Shown here: one piece after another, positions 7,617-13,776 of the stretch | Layout: each line of letters begins with the position of its first letter | Numbering within the stretch: position 1 is the first letter of the stretch | Origin: a virus | Virus record (IMG/VR): IMGVR_UViG_3300009155_000146 | Location: 1 to 33,013 of that record | DNA: 33,013 nucleotides | Strand: one strand, 5' to 3' | Notes under the pieces: model-generated | Seen by the model: only the letters and a program-made list of their open reading frames with translations | Told to the model about the DNA's origin: nothing | Database searches by the model: none | Program-made: the position numbers and the translations under genes

Positions 7617-7867
7617 TGACCGACAACCAAAATACTGCATTCGGATTTTCTGGAAAAAGTCTACTGTGGAGCGAAGTGCTTAAGGCTATTCAAGAAACTC
7701 AAGAACAACTTTGGATGCATGCAATTAGCTCTGAAGTTAAAGGCGAAGATCGAGTACATGCTTGTGGTCAAGCTGATGGTGTAAACATGATTTATTCGTT
7801 ACTTATTTCATTAAGAAAAGAAGCCAGGGTATTAAATGGGTTGACTTCTGAAGAAGATTTGGCATAA
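7616..7867 (+). CDS. small conserved phage protein between portal and scaffold
   Basis: This 83-residue acidic, helical protein has a pattern (LWSEVLKAIQETQEQLWM, then ACGQADGVNMIYSLLISLRKEA) seen in many small unnamed phage proteins in the same place between portal and capsid genes. I know of no assigned function; a head-assembly accessory role is an inference from position. It starts on the last base of the preceding stop (TAATG), so translation is probably coupled. Confidence 0.65.
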   Translation: MTDNQNTAFGFSGKSLLWSEVLKAIQETQEQLWMHAISSEVKGEDRVHACGQADGVNMIYSLLISLRKEARVLNGLTSEEDLA

Positions 7868-7936
7868 AGCCACTAACGGGCTTTCCAGCGTTACTGGATT
7901 GATTTTAGTTATAAAGGATCTTGGAACCTGAACTCC
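7868..7936 (+). promoter_or_regulatory. hairpins ahead of the scaffold-capsid genes
   Basis: This 69-base gap can form AGCC/GGCT and TCCAG-CGTTA-CTGGA hairpins, or instead pair TAACG with CGTTA; the second hairpin is followed by TTGATTTTAG. It is one of the few gaps in the head operon. It may be a weak terminator, or a processing site that sets a separate level for scaffold and capsid messages. No convincing promoter boxes are seen. Confidence 0.3.
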
Positions 7937-8920
7937 ATGAATGATGAAACTACACAGCCTGATTCTACGGGTCAGGAGGCAGATAATTCCGTTGCACCAA
8001 AACTCGGTTTAGATCACGCAAGCCTAACAAGCCTGCTTGATGGCTTCCTTAACGAGGAGGAGCAGTCTGCTCCCGCTCCAGTGGAGCAACAGGAGACTAC
8101 TGAAGAAACCGATACCTCTGAAGAGGATGTCGATCATTCTGAAGAAGTCACCGATCAGCCTGAAGCTGATGAAGGATCTTTGAGTAAAGGCGTGCAGAAG
8201 CGTATCAACAAGTTGGTTGCTGCGAAGAAAGCCGCTCAAGCTGAATTAGACGCTCAAAAAGCTACTCTTGTTAAATTACAGGCAGAGTTGGATTCCGCAA
8301 AGAATGCAACGCCAGTAAGGCAACAAGACATTTCACAGTTTGTTGAATCTTTGGATACCGTTCAACGTGTAGAAGAAGAATACAGCAAAGCTTTGGAAGT
8401 TCTGATGTGGTGCGAAGACAATATTGATGGTGGAGTAATTCCTTTACCTAACGGTGAAGAGCAAGAGCTTACCTCAAGTGAAGTTCGCGCTATGAAGAAG
8501 GTAGCAATGAAGCGCAAGGAAATTGAATTGCCGCAACGTATGCGGTTCTTGCAGCAGGTAGCTGCCGCAGAACCCGAAATTGCACAGAACTTTCCTTGGT
8601 GGAACAAGCCAGAAACTGAAGAGTATCAAGTTGCTCAACAGGTTTTGCGTGAGTTTCCAGAACTAAAGAAGCGAAGAGCAGATTGGAAGCATGTTGCTGG
8701 ATTGGTTGTTTTGGGTGCTAAGGCATATGCCGAAATGCAAACAAAGAAGAAATCCAATGTACCTACTCCAATTAAACGCGCTCCAGCGCAACCAAGCGTT
8801 CGTGCGACTCCAGCACCTAGTACTCAATCGGATCTTTTAAAAGCGCGTCAGAACTTCGCTAAGAATACTTCTGACAAAGGCGGATTGACAGATTTGGTCA
8901 AAGCAATGGGGCTTGTGTAG
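7937..8920 (+). CDS. scaffold-like head assembly protein
   Basis: This 327-residue protein directly precedes the capsid gene. Residues about 35-75 are strongly acidic and Glu/Thr-rich (EEEQSAPAPVEQQETTEETD and on). They are followed by a predicted long coiled coil (KRINKLVAAKKAAQAELDAQ through about residue 125), a mixed central region and a basic Pro/Ala-rich C-terminus. Disordered acidic N-terminus, coiled coil, basic capsid-binding tail and position before capsid are the usual signature of internal scaffolding proteins, which shape the procapsid and are then expelled or cleaved. Sequence identity to a named family was not recognised, so the call is by architecture and order. Confidence 0.75.
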   Translation: MNDETTQPDSTGQEADNSVAPKLGLDHASLTSLLDGFLNEEEQSAPAPVEQQETTEETDTSEEDVDHSEEVTDQPEADEGSLSKGVQKRINKLVAAKKAAQAELDAQKATLVKLQAELDSAKNATPVRQQDISQFVESLDTVQRVEEEYSKALEVLMWCEDNIDGGVIPLPNGEEQELTSSEVRAMKKVAMKRKEIELPQRMRFLQQVAAAEPEIAQNFPWWNKPETEEYQVAQQVLREFPELKKRRADWKHVAGLVVLGAKAYAEMQTKKKSNVPTPIKRAPAQPSVRATPAPSTQSDLLKARQNFAKNTSDKGGLTDLVKAMGLV

Positions 8921-8943
8921 CCCTCTCAACTCAATTCATTCTT

Positions 8944-10020
8944 ATGGCTCTTTTAACTGAACCTACGCTCTCTGGTCGCGGTAAACGCGAAGACTTGGCT
9001 GACATGATCGCCCTTGTGGACGCTCGTGATACGCCTTTCACCTCTATGGCCCGCAAAGGCAGCAAGCCTGGAAATATGTATTTCCGTTGGCAGGCAGATC
9101 AAAACCCACAGCCAGTTGTCGGTGGAACCATTGACGGTACGGATGTTTCCAGCTACAGCAACTACGTTGATGGCTATCGTAAGGAACTCGCTAACTACGC
9201 GCAGATCTTCCGTCGTCAGGTGCGTGTTTCCAAACTCGCGCAGGACTTGGCAGATGTTGCTGGCGTGCGTGATTCGCTGTCCGATAACGTGGCGAAAGCC
9301 ATCATCGGCCTCAAGCGTGACATGGAAGTGACCTTCACCTCCAATCAGCTTGGTCAACAGGACACGGGTGCAGGTGGCGTTCCTTACCTTACGGCTGGCG
9401 CACAGGCATGGATCGGCGGAGATAACATTGGAACTGGACTGAACATCGGTTCTGGCTCCAAGACTCCTTCGTTCATCACGCCTTCTGCTTCCATTGTTGG
9501 AACCAGTGCTGCTGCTTCCACAATCACGGATACGGCTGTGCAGGGTTTGCTGAAGTCTATCTTCGATCAGACTGGTCAGTACAAGTCTTTTGACTGTATT
9601 GTCGGAACTGACTTGAAGCGTGCCTTCACGGGCTTGCTGGGCACTACAGCATTGACCACAACGAGCACCGTGGGTGTAACTGGTGCAGGCGCAACGAAGG
9701 TGCAGACCTTCCAGCGTGATGCTGCTGCTGATACCTACATCCAGTCCATGGATGTATTCCAAGGTGACTTTGGTACGGTGCGCTTGCATCCTACCACGTT
9801 CCTTGGAACGGTCAGCGGAAGCAGCTACACTGCCACTCCGTACAAAGGTCTGGTTCTTGACATGAACCTTATCGAAGTGCGTTATGGTGGTAACGTAGCT
9901 CAGGTCACGGCATTGCCTGACTTTGGTGGTGGCCCTGCTCGTTTGATCGAAGCAGTTGCTGGTCTGGTTGTCGGGAACCCATTGGGTCTTGGCAAGTTTG
10001 ACTACAGCTCTGCTGCTTAG
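8944..10020 (+). CDS. major capsid protein, SU10/DUF5309 type
   Basis: The 358-residue product has the size and layout of an HK97-fold major capsid protein. The N-terminal DLADMIALVDARDTPFTSM segment is the hallmark I associate with the SU10 major capsid protein family (DUF5309, PF17236), followed by a tryptophan-containing E-loop-like stretch (YFRWQADQNPQPVVGG). The C-terminal part ends in a small Gly/Ala-rich tail. Base composition is the most GC-rich and codon-regular of the head genes, as is common for the most highly expressed gene. It starts 23 bases after the scaffold stop. The reading frame stays open for 61 codons beyond its TAG stop. Confidence 0.92.
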   Translation: MALLTEPTLSGRGKREDLADMIALVDARDTPFTSMARKGSKPGNMYFRWQADQNPQPVVGGTIDGTDVSSYSNYVDGYRKELANYAQIFRRQVRVSKLAQDLADVAGVRDSLSDNVAKAIIGLKRDMEVTFTSNQLGQQDTGAGGVPYLTAGAQAWIGGDNIGTGLNIGSGSKTPSFITPSASIVGTSAAASTITDTAVQGLLKSIFDQTGQYKSFDCIVGTDLKRAFTGLLGTTALTTTSTVGVTGAGATKVQTFQRDAAADTYIQSMDVFQGDFGTVRLHPTTFLGTVSGSSYTATPYKGLVLDMNLIEVRYGGNVAQVTALPDFGGGPARLIEAVAGLVVGNPLGLGKFDYSSAA

Positions 10021-10050
10021 TTCACTTCCGCGACACCTGCGAGTGTTGAT

Positions 10051-10064
10051 TGGTGCATGCACCA
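10051..10064. promoter_or_regulatory. 14-base perfect palindrome
   Basis: TGGTGCATGCACCA is a loop-free perfect palindrome 30 bases after the capsid stop. It contains the ATG (10057) of the short open frame below. It could be a protein-binding site; with no unpaired loop and no T run it is not a standard terminator. Confidence 0.4.
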
Positions 10065-10206
10065 GTTGATACCAAAGTGGTGTGACAGGCTGGAGAGACA
10101 GCAAAATTTTATTGCGTACACAATGTGGGTAGACATAGAAGTCATTGTCTTAAATGCGACAAAGGACGCTGTGGCAATAAACGGGAACGCCCCTGCTGCG
10201 ACATAA
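10057..10206 (+). CDS. possible 49-aa protein or capsid readthrough extension
   Basis: ATG 10057 opens a 49-codon frame (MHQLIPKWCDRLERQQNFIA...) ending at TAA 10204-10206. The frame is the capsid frame and has no stop between the capsid TAG (10018-10020) and this TAA, so readthrough would add 61 residues to the capsid protein. The peptide resembles nothing I know. The ATG lies within a palindrome and a direct repeat lies inside the frame. An open run of this length is not rare by chance, so confidence is low. Confidence 0.25.
   Translation: MHQLIPKWCDRLERQQNFIAYTMWVDIEVIVLNATKDAVAINGNAPAAT
10082..10110. repeat. 29-base direct repeat, copy 1
   Basis: GTGACAG-GC-TGGAGAGACAGCA-A-AATTTT matches copy 2 at 10210-10238 in 26 of 29 positions. 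Here GCTG-GAGAGA-CAGC can form a weak hairpin ahead of AAAATTTT. Confidence 0.8.
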
Positions 10207-10209
10207 GGC

Positions 10210-10238
10210 GTGACAGCGTGGAGAGACAGCACAATTTT
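10210..10238. repeat. 29-base direct repeat, copy 2
   Basis: This is the second copy, 128 bases after the first, with CG for GC and C for A as the differences. It runs into six T residues (10235-10240) and ends a few bases before the tRNA-like gene. The T run suggests a weak terminator or processing signal between the capsid message and the tRNA. Confidence 0.8.
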
Positions 10239-10243
10239 TTAAT

Positions 10244-10318
10244 CGCGGGGTGCCGAGGCGGTAGATCAGTTGTCTAATAAGCAACATGTTGCAGGTTCGA
10301 TTCCTGCCCCCGCAACCA
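10244..10318 (+). tRNA. tRNA-like gene, anticodon AAU (Ile by sequence), atypical
   Basis: The T arm is perfect (GCAGG-TTCGATT-CCTGC) and the anticodon arm is good (GTTGT/GCAAC, loop CUAAUAA with U33). The variable loop is 5 bases and the CCA end is encoded. By position the anticodon is AAU, which reads AUU (Ile); an unmodified A34 is very unusual in bacteria. The acceptor stem CGCGGGG/CCCCGCA has a C1-A72 mismatch and is the same as that of E. coli initiator tRNA, yet the anticodon and anticodon stem are not of the initiator type. The D arm has the expected 18 bases including A..GG..GGTA, but no four-pair stem forms. It is either an eroded tRNA or a specialised tRNA-like RNA. The next gene starts 5 bases after CCA. 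Confidence 0.7.
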
Positions 10319-10323
10319 CTTTT

Positions 10324-10641
10324 ATGGAACTAGACGCTAAACTTGCTGATCAACTAGACAAAGAACTTCGTGTAGGCTGGAACCAAAACAGGGTTCAGGC
10401 TGAGATTGAGGCTAAACGGATTGGAGAGATCAACAAGCAACGCCACAAGTCAATTGAAGGGCTAGGGCAGCTTAAAGCTAGAATCCCAATGACTGCGTTC
10501 CACTTCTGGGGACAAAAACTTGGTTATGGCTGCTGGAACGATCAAGCGTTTATGGACGAGTTTCTTCGTGACAATCCAGAACTTAAAGTCAATAGTGGTG
10601 GAACCAAAGAAATCTCTGTTGGTTGGACTCCTGGTAAGTAA
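10324..10641 (+). CDS. hypothetical protein, 105 aa
   Basis: I do not recognise this protein. A charged helical N-terminal half (LADQLDKELRVGWNQNRVQ, EIEAKRIGEINKQRH) is followed by an aromatic-rich segment (FHFWGQKLGYGCWNDQAFM) and a Gly/Thr-rich tail. I use ATG 10324, because a longer frame from a TTG at 10270 would run through the tRNA-like gene. The ATG sits 5 bases after the encoded CCA, so tRNA processing would leave an almost leaderless message. Its place between capsid and adaptor-like gene suggests a small head or connector protein. Confidence 0.7.
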   Translation: MELDAKLADQLDKELRVGWNQNRVQAEIEAKRIGEINKQRHKSIEGLGQLKARIPMTAFHFWGQKLGYGCWNDQAFMDEFLRDNPELKVNSGGTKEISVGWTPGK

Positions 10642-10644
10642 CGC

Positions 10645-11883
10645 ATGAAAACTGTTCCATTTAGTGATATTTTAGGTCAAGTGTGTCAGTTGATCGGCCT
10701 TGATCGTCCTTCACTGAATGACAAGTCTTTTGGTACTATCAGAGACTTTTGCGGTAGGCGCATCAGTTCTATTTGGGACAGGGAAGAATGGCCTGACTCC
10801 GAGCGTAGAATTAACACGTTTACTGGAAACCCAATTAAGTCTATCGACTTCATTTCCAGAGTGCTGATTACGGAAAACTCAGATCCAATCATCACCGAAA
10901 TTACTAATGAGCAGATTGTTACTGATCCGCAAGGTGGTAATTCCATGCTGATACGGTTAAATCTTGATATTGATTTTCAGCGTATTTATTTGATTGATTT
11001 TACGGATAATGCATACAAGCGTGATGCAATTGAGCAAACGTATGTAAGCTTTAACAATCCTTTTTACATACTAAAGGATGATGGGACAAGAGTTCCTATT
11101 ACAGACAAGAATTATACGTTTAATTACACCACGCTTGAGGGTGAACGTGGGCCGTTCATAAATACAATTGAGATCTTGTCTCTTGTGCCTGGAACTGTTG
11201 AGTATCCCTACACATACAAGGGGCCAAACTCTGACTTTACCACAAAGGTCGTATTTAATTCTAATCTAAACCTTCTTGTTCAGCTTGAGTCTGATGCACT
11301 TCAAGGACTAGAAGCTTTTAGCGGCGATCACAGAAACAGCACGCGGTTTAGAAACGAATCGTTTCTGGTTGAAGACTTCAATGACAGGAATGATACTGGA
11401 TTTGAAGGTGGCATCATTCAGGAAGAATACTCGTACTTGCGGTTTCTTACAAACGGACGCAAGCACATTAAGTATCGCACTACTTGCCCAAGATTTACTG
11501 GAGTTAAGTATGATCAATACCTTCAGTATTCAACTGGGTCTATAGTGTATTACGATACTGGTCAGGCAAGCAGTGCCTACAATCCAACTCAAAAACAATT
11601 GCCATCTCGCGGAAACTTTTTTATTGCTAGGCAAACTGTTCCAGTTGCTGGCGCACATGCACCAGCAGAAGACAGTCAGTTTTGGAAAATGATTTCTATT
11701 CCGTATCGTTTTAAGGACTACTTGATCAACGGTATCTCTGCTGATTTTATGCGCTCTGAAGGTCGAGCAGAAGAAGCAAACATGCTTGATGGATCAGCAG
11801 AAATGGCCCTACAGCAGCAGATTGATGTGTTGATTAGACAACAAGGCCAAGTGCAACGCATGAACATGGTGTATACCTACTAA
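10645..11883 (+). CDS. putative head-tail adaptor / tail-completion protein
   Basis: This 412-residue protein follows the capsid block. The N-terminus (FSDILGQVCQLIGL then IRDFCGRRISSIWDREEWPD) has the look of short helical adaptor proteins that count off around the portal. The middle is beta-rich, with structural-protein style loops. The C-terminus (FKDYLINGISADFMRSEGRAEEA then ALQQQIDVLIRQQGQ) is a helical pair often seen at the end of adaptor or tail-tubular-A-like proteins. I infer a role in joining portal to tail. No named family was firmly recognised; another structural role is possible. TAA-CGC-ATG separates it from the previous gene. Confidence 0.55.
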   Translation: MKTVPFSDILGQVCQLIGLDRPSLNDKSFGTIRDFCGRRISSIWDREEWPDSERRINTFTGNPIKSIDFISRVLITENSDPIITEITNEQIVTDPQGGNSMLIRLNLDIDFQRIYLIDFTDNAYKRDAIEQTYVSFNNPFYILKDDGTRVPITDKNYTFNYTTLEGERGPFINTIEILSLVPGTVEYPYTYKGPNSDFTTKVVFNSNLNLLVQLESDALQGLEAFSGDHRNSTRFRNESFLVEDFNDRNDTGFEGGIIQEEYSYLRFLTNGRKHIKYRTTCPRFTGVKYDQYLQYSTGSIVYYDTGQASSAYNPTQKQLPSRGNFFIARQTVPVAGAHAPAEDSQFWKMISIPYRFKDYLINGISADFMRSEGRAEEANMLDGSAEMALQQQIDVLIRQQGQVQRMNMVYTY

Positions 11884-11884
11884 T

Positions 11885-12100
11885 ATGGTTACCAAATTCA
11901 TAAGAAAGCGTAACGTAAACACGAACTTACCGTTCTCTAAGAACTTTGCTCGCGTGCAAGTTCATGCCGATGGTTCGCAGACCTTTAAGTTTACAAAACT
12001 TAATACTGGTGGAATACCACCAATTGGAAACAGTAGAATTCTTAGTGAACTTGGTTTATTTATTACAGATGAGCTTGGTAATAAATTAACAATAAGTTAG
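11885..12100 (+). CDS. hypothetical protein, 71 aa
   Basis: A small basic, beta-rich protein (ARVQVHADGSQTFKFTKLN and SELGLFITDELGNKLTIS). The stop-start spacing on both sides is one or two bases, so it belongs to the tail operon. Nothing in it identifies a function; a minor structural or fibre-associated protein is the likeliest reading. Confidence 0.6.
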   Translation: MVTKFIRKRNVNTNLPFSKNFARVQVHADGSQTFKFTKLNTGGIPPIGNSRILSELGLFITDELGNKLTIS

Positions 12101-12102
12101 TT

Positions 12103-12783
12103 ATGTTTAATCAAGTTCCAATTTCAGAACTAATTAATGCCAGTCAATTAACTGGCAGTGAATTTGTTCCCCTTGTGCAGGACGGTGAGACAAGAAAAAC
12201 AACGTCAGTACAGTTTAAGACAACTGATGCTGGTGACCTTGTAACAGGTACTGTAAATAAGGCCAGGTTGCCAATTGCAACTACATCTAATGTCGGCGTT
12301 GTAAAAGCGGGTTCTGGAACGCTTGTAGATGAAAGCGGGTCATTGTCGATACCGATTGCAACAACCTCTGCAAGAGGCTCTGTGATCATTGGAGATGGCA
12401 TTACCGTAAATGGCAGTGGTGTAATTTCCGCCGAGCGAGCAACGTGCCCGTTTAAAATGACGCTAGAAGAAAATGGCACAAAGGTACGCATGGCATCTGG
12501 AACCATTGGCAGTCCGCCAGTTCTTCCAAATGGCATGAATCCAAGCACGGGACTTGTGAATGATTGGATTGTTGGATGGGTATTGTTTAAGTGTTTTTTT
12601 GTTGCTAATGACGTAACAATTTCTAGCATCGATATTTTGTTTGGGCAAGAATCGCTGCCATCAAATACCACTACAAATTCATATTATGTTGCTGGATATT
12701 TGGAGGAAATTGATAGTGTAAAAACTATTACAAACTCTTGCGTAAAACCAAGTCCAAGTGTTTGTGATTTACAGTTTACATAG
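12103..12783 (+). CDS. fibre-like structural protein with N-terminal anchor motif
   Basis: The 226-residue protein opens with PISELINASQLTGSEFVPLV and then QDGETRKTTSVQF (residues 6-38), a motif also found in the large fibre and in the protein at 22719. It is followed by repeated Gly/Ser/Thr-rich beta segments (VGVVKAGSGTLVDESGSLSI, RGSVIIGDGITVNGSGVIS). This suggests an N-terminal virion-attachment piece and a beta-structured shaft. The C-terminal 100 residues are different, with three cysteines, and may be a small receptor- or partner-binding domain. It is shorter than usual fibres and could be a cut-down paralogue of the 1246-residue fibre. Confidence 0.65.
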   Translation: MFNQVPISELINASQLTGSEFVPLVQDGETRKTTSVQFKTTDAGDLVTGTVNKARLPIATTSNVGVVKAGSGTLVDESGSLSIPIATTSARGSVIIGDGITVNGSGVISAERATCPFKMTLEENGTKVRMASGTIGSPPVLPNGMNPSTGLVNDWIVGWVLFKCFFVANDVTISSIDILFGQESLPSNTTTNSYYVAGYLEEIDSVKTITNSCVKPSPSVCDLQFT

Positions 12784-12784
12784 G

Positions 12785-13501
12785 ATGAATCCATGTAATC
12801 ACAAAGTAAATTCATTTACTTTTATTATTAGAGCAGCGGGAAGTTGGCTTGATGGATCAGTTAATCATAGTTGGACTTTTAATTATTGGTCGTATGATGT
12901 TTTAGAGCATCAACTTCATCCAGAAATATCGCAAATGCAGGAATTTTCAATAAGAGAACTTGCGTGCGTTAAAGCATTTGATGTAGCAGTTGATAAATCC
13001 TCAAAAAACTGCGTAGCATCAGCTTTTAATTATACAAATGATCAAAATTTTTTGCGCGCTACAGTAACTGGTCAGTGTGCAAAATGTTCACTATATGGCA
13101 AAATTAAAAAATACACAATTGATGGCAGGTATTCAAACAATCTTGGATTTATTGGACAAATAGATCCAACTAATTCATCTGCTGTGTCAGCATTTGTTTC
13201 TGATGAAATGGAATACACATTTCCATATGCAGTAAACAATGAATATACAAGAAGGGGATTATGGTTAACTGGAACTCAAAGTTTTAAATTAAATATACCA
13301 AGTTTAAGCATTCAAAAAACAAGTCAATTTTGCAAAGACAATCAATCAAATAGACATATTTTTAACTTATCTTTTGGCCCTGATTCATTGCCATTAAGCA
13401 TCATATTTAATTCAATCGAAACTGGAGCAACAGGCGTTATGACATCTGAAGGTCATCCAGTAAACGGATTTGCTTGGATAGAGGAATTGACAATCACATG
13501 A
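12785..13501 (+). CDS. hypothetical protein, 238 aa, AT-rich
   Basis: I do not recognise this protein. It is rich in Asn, Ser, Phe and Tyr, with seven cysteines and no membrane segment, and looks like a secreted or virion beta protein (SWTFNYWSYDVLEHQLHPE, QSFKLNIPSLSIQKTSQF). The start is ATG 12785, one base after the previous TAG. Its sequence is clearly more AT-rich than the neighbouring fibre genes, which suggests it was acquired separately. Lying between two fibre-type genes, it may be a tail decoration or receptor-binding protein. Confidence 0.6.
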   Translation: MNPCNHKVNSFTFIIRAAGSWLDGSVNHSWTFNYWSYDVLEHQLHPEISQMQEFSIRELACVKAFDVAVDKSSKNCVASAFNYTNDQNFLRATVTGQCAKCSLYGKIKKYTIDGRYSNNLGFIGQIDPTNSSAVSAFVSDEMEYTFPYAVNNEYTRRGLWLTGTQSFKLNIPSLSIQKTSQFCKDNQSNRHIFNLSFGPDSLPLSIIFNSIETGATGVMTSEGHPVNGFAWIEELTIT

Positions 13502-13719
13502 TTCCGCGTTGGCTGTTGGACAAAAGATCTGAACTATGCAAGGCTTGCGACAGAAAACGCCGTTGCCAGACAGCGCATACAATCATGCAAGACAATACGG
13601 CTTGTCCTATCAACGCGCATCCATCACTTGAAGATGAAATGCGCTGGGAACGGGCATGGCCCCAACATGCTCAAGGGGTAAGCGGATGCTGTGATTCAGC
13701 TTTACATCCAGCAGAATAA
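13498..13719 (+). CDS. small Cys-rich protein, 73 aa
   Basis: The product has cysteines in the order ELCKACDRKRRC, ACPI and GCCD, enough for one zinc site. Similar small Cys-rich proteins starting with a WLL...C.AC pattern occur near tail genes of many phages, without an assigned role that I know. The start is ATG 13498, which overlaps the previous stop in an ATGA; an in-frame TTG at 13474 lies inside the previous gene and is not needed. Predicted zinc-binding accessory protein. Confidence 0.6.
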   Translation: MIPRWLLDKRSELCKACDRKRRCQTAHTIMQDNTACPINAHPSLEDEMRWERAWPQHAQGVSGCCDSALHPAE

Positions 13720-13749
13720 ATATAAACATAACCCAAATTGTAGTCAGGC

Positions 13750-13762
13750 ATTGCGATGCAAT
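13750..13762 (+). promoter_or_regulatory. small hairpin before the fibre gene
   Basis: ATTGC-GAT-GCAAT is a perfect short hairpin in the 57-base gap ahead of the fibre ATG at 13777. This is the only gap of its size among the tightly packed tail genes. It may be an RNA processing site or affect fibre translation. AATAAATATAAAC just upstream (around 13720) could hold a -10 box, but no -35 is clear. Confidence 0.25.
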
Positions 13763-13776
13763 AATGTTCTTAATTT

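Noticed and set aside
8953-10104. 383-codon open frame on the - strand opposite the capsid gene
   Set aside because: It is the mirror of a strongly coding, codon-biased capsid gene; the protein has a random-looking Ser/Thr/Arg/His composition and no family pattern.
10270-10323. TTG start that would lengthen the 105-residue protein by 18 residues
   Set aside because: It lies inside the tRNA-like gene; ATG 10324 right after CCA is the better start.
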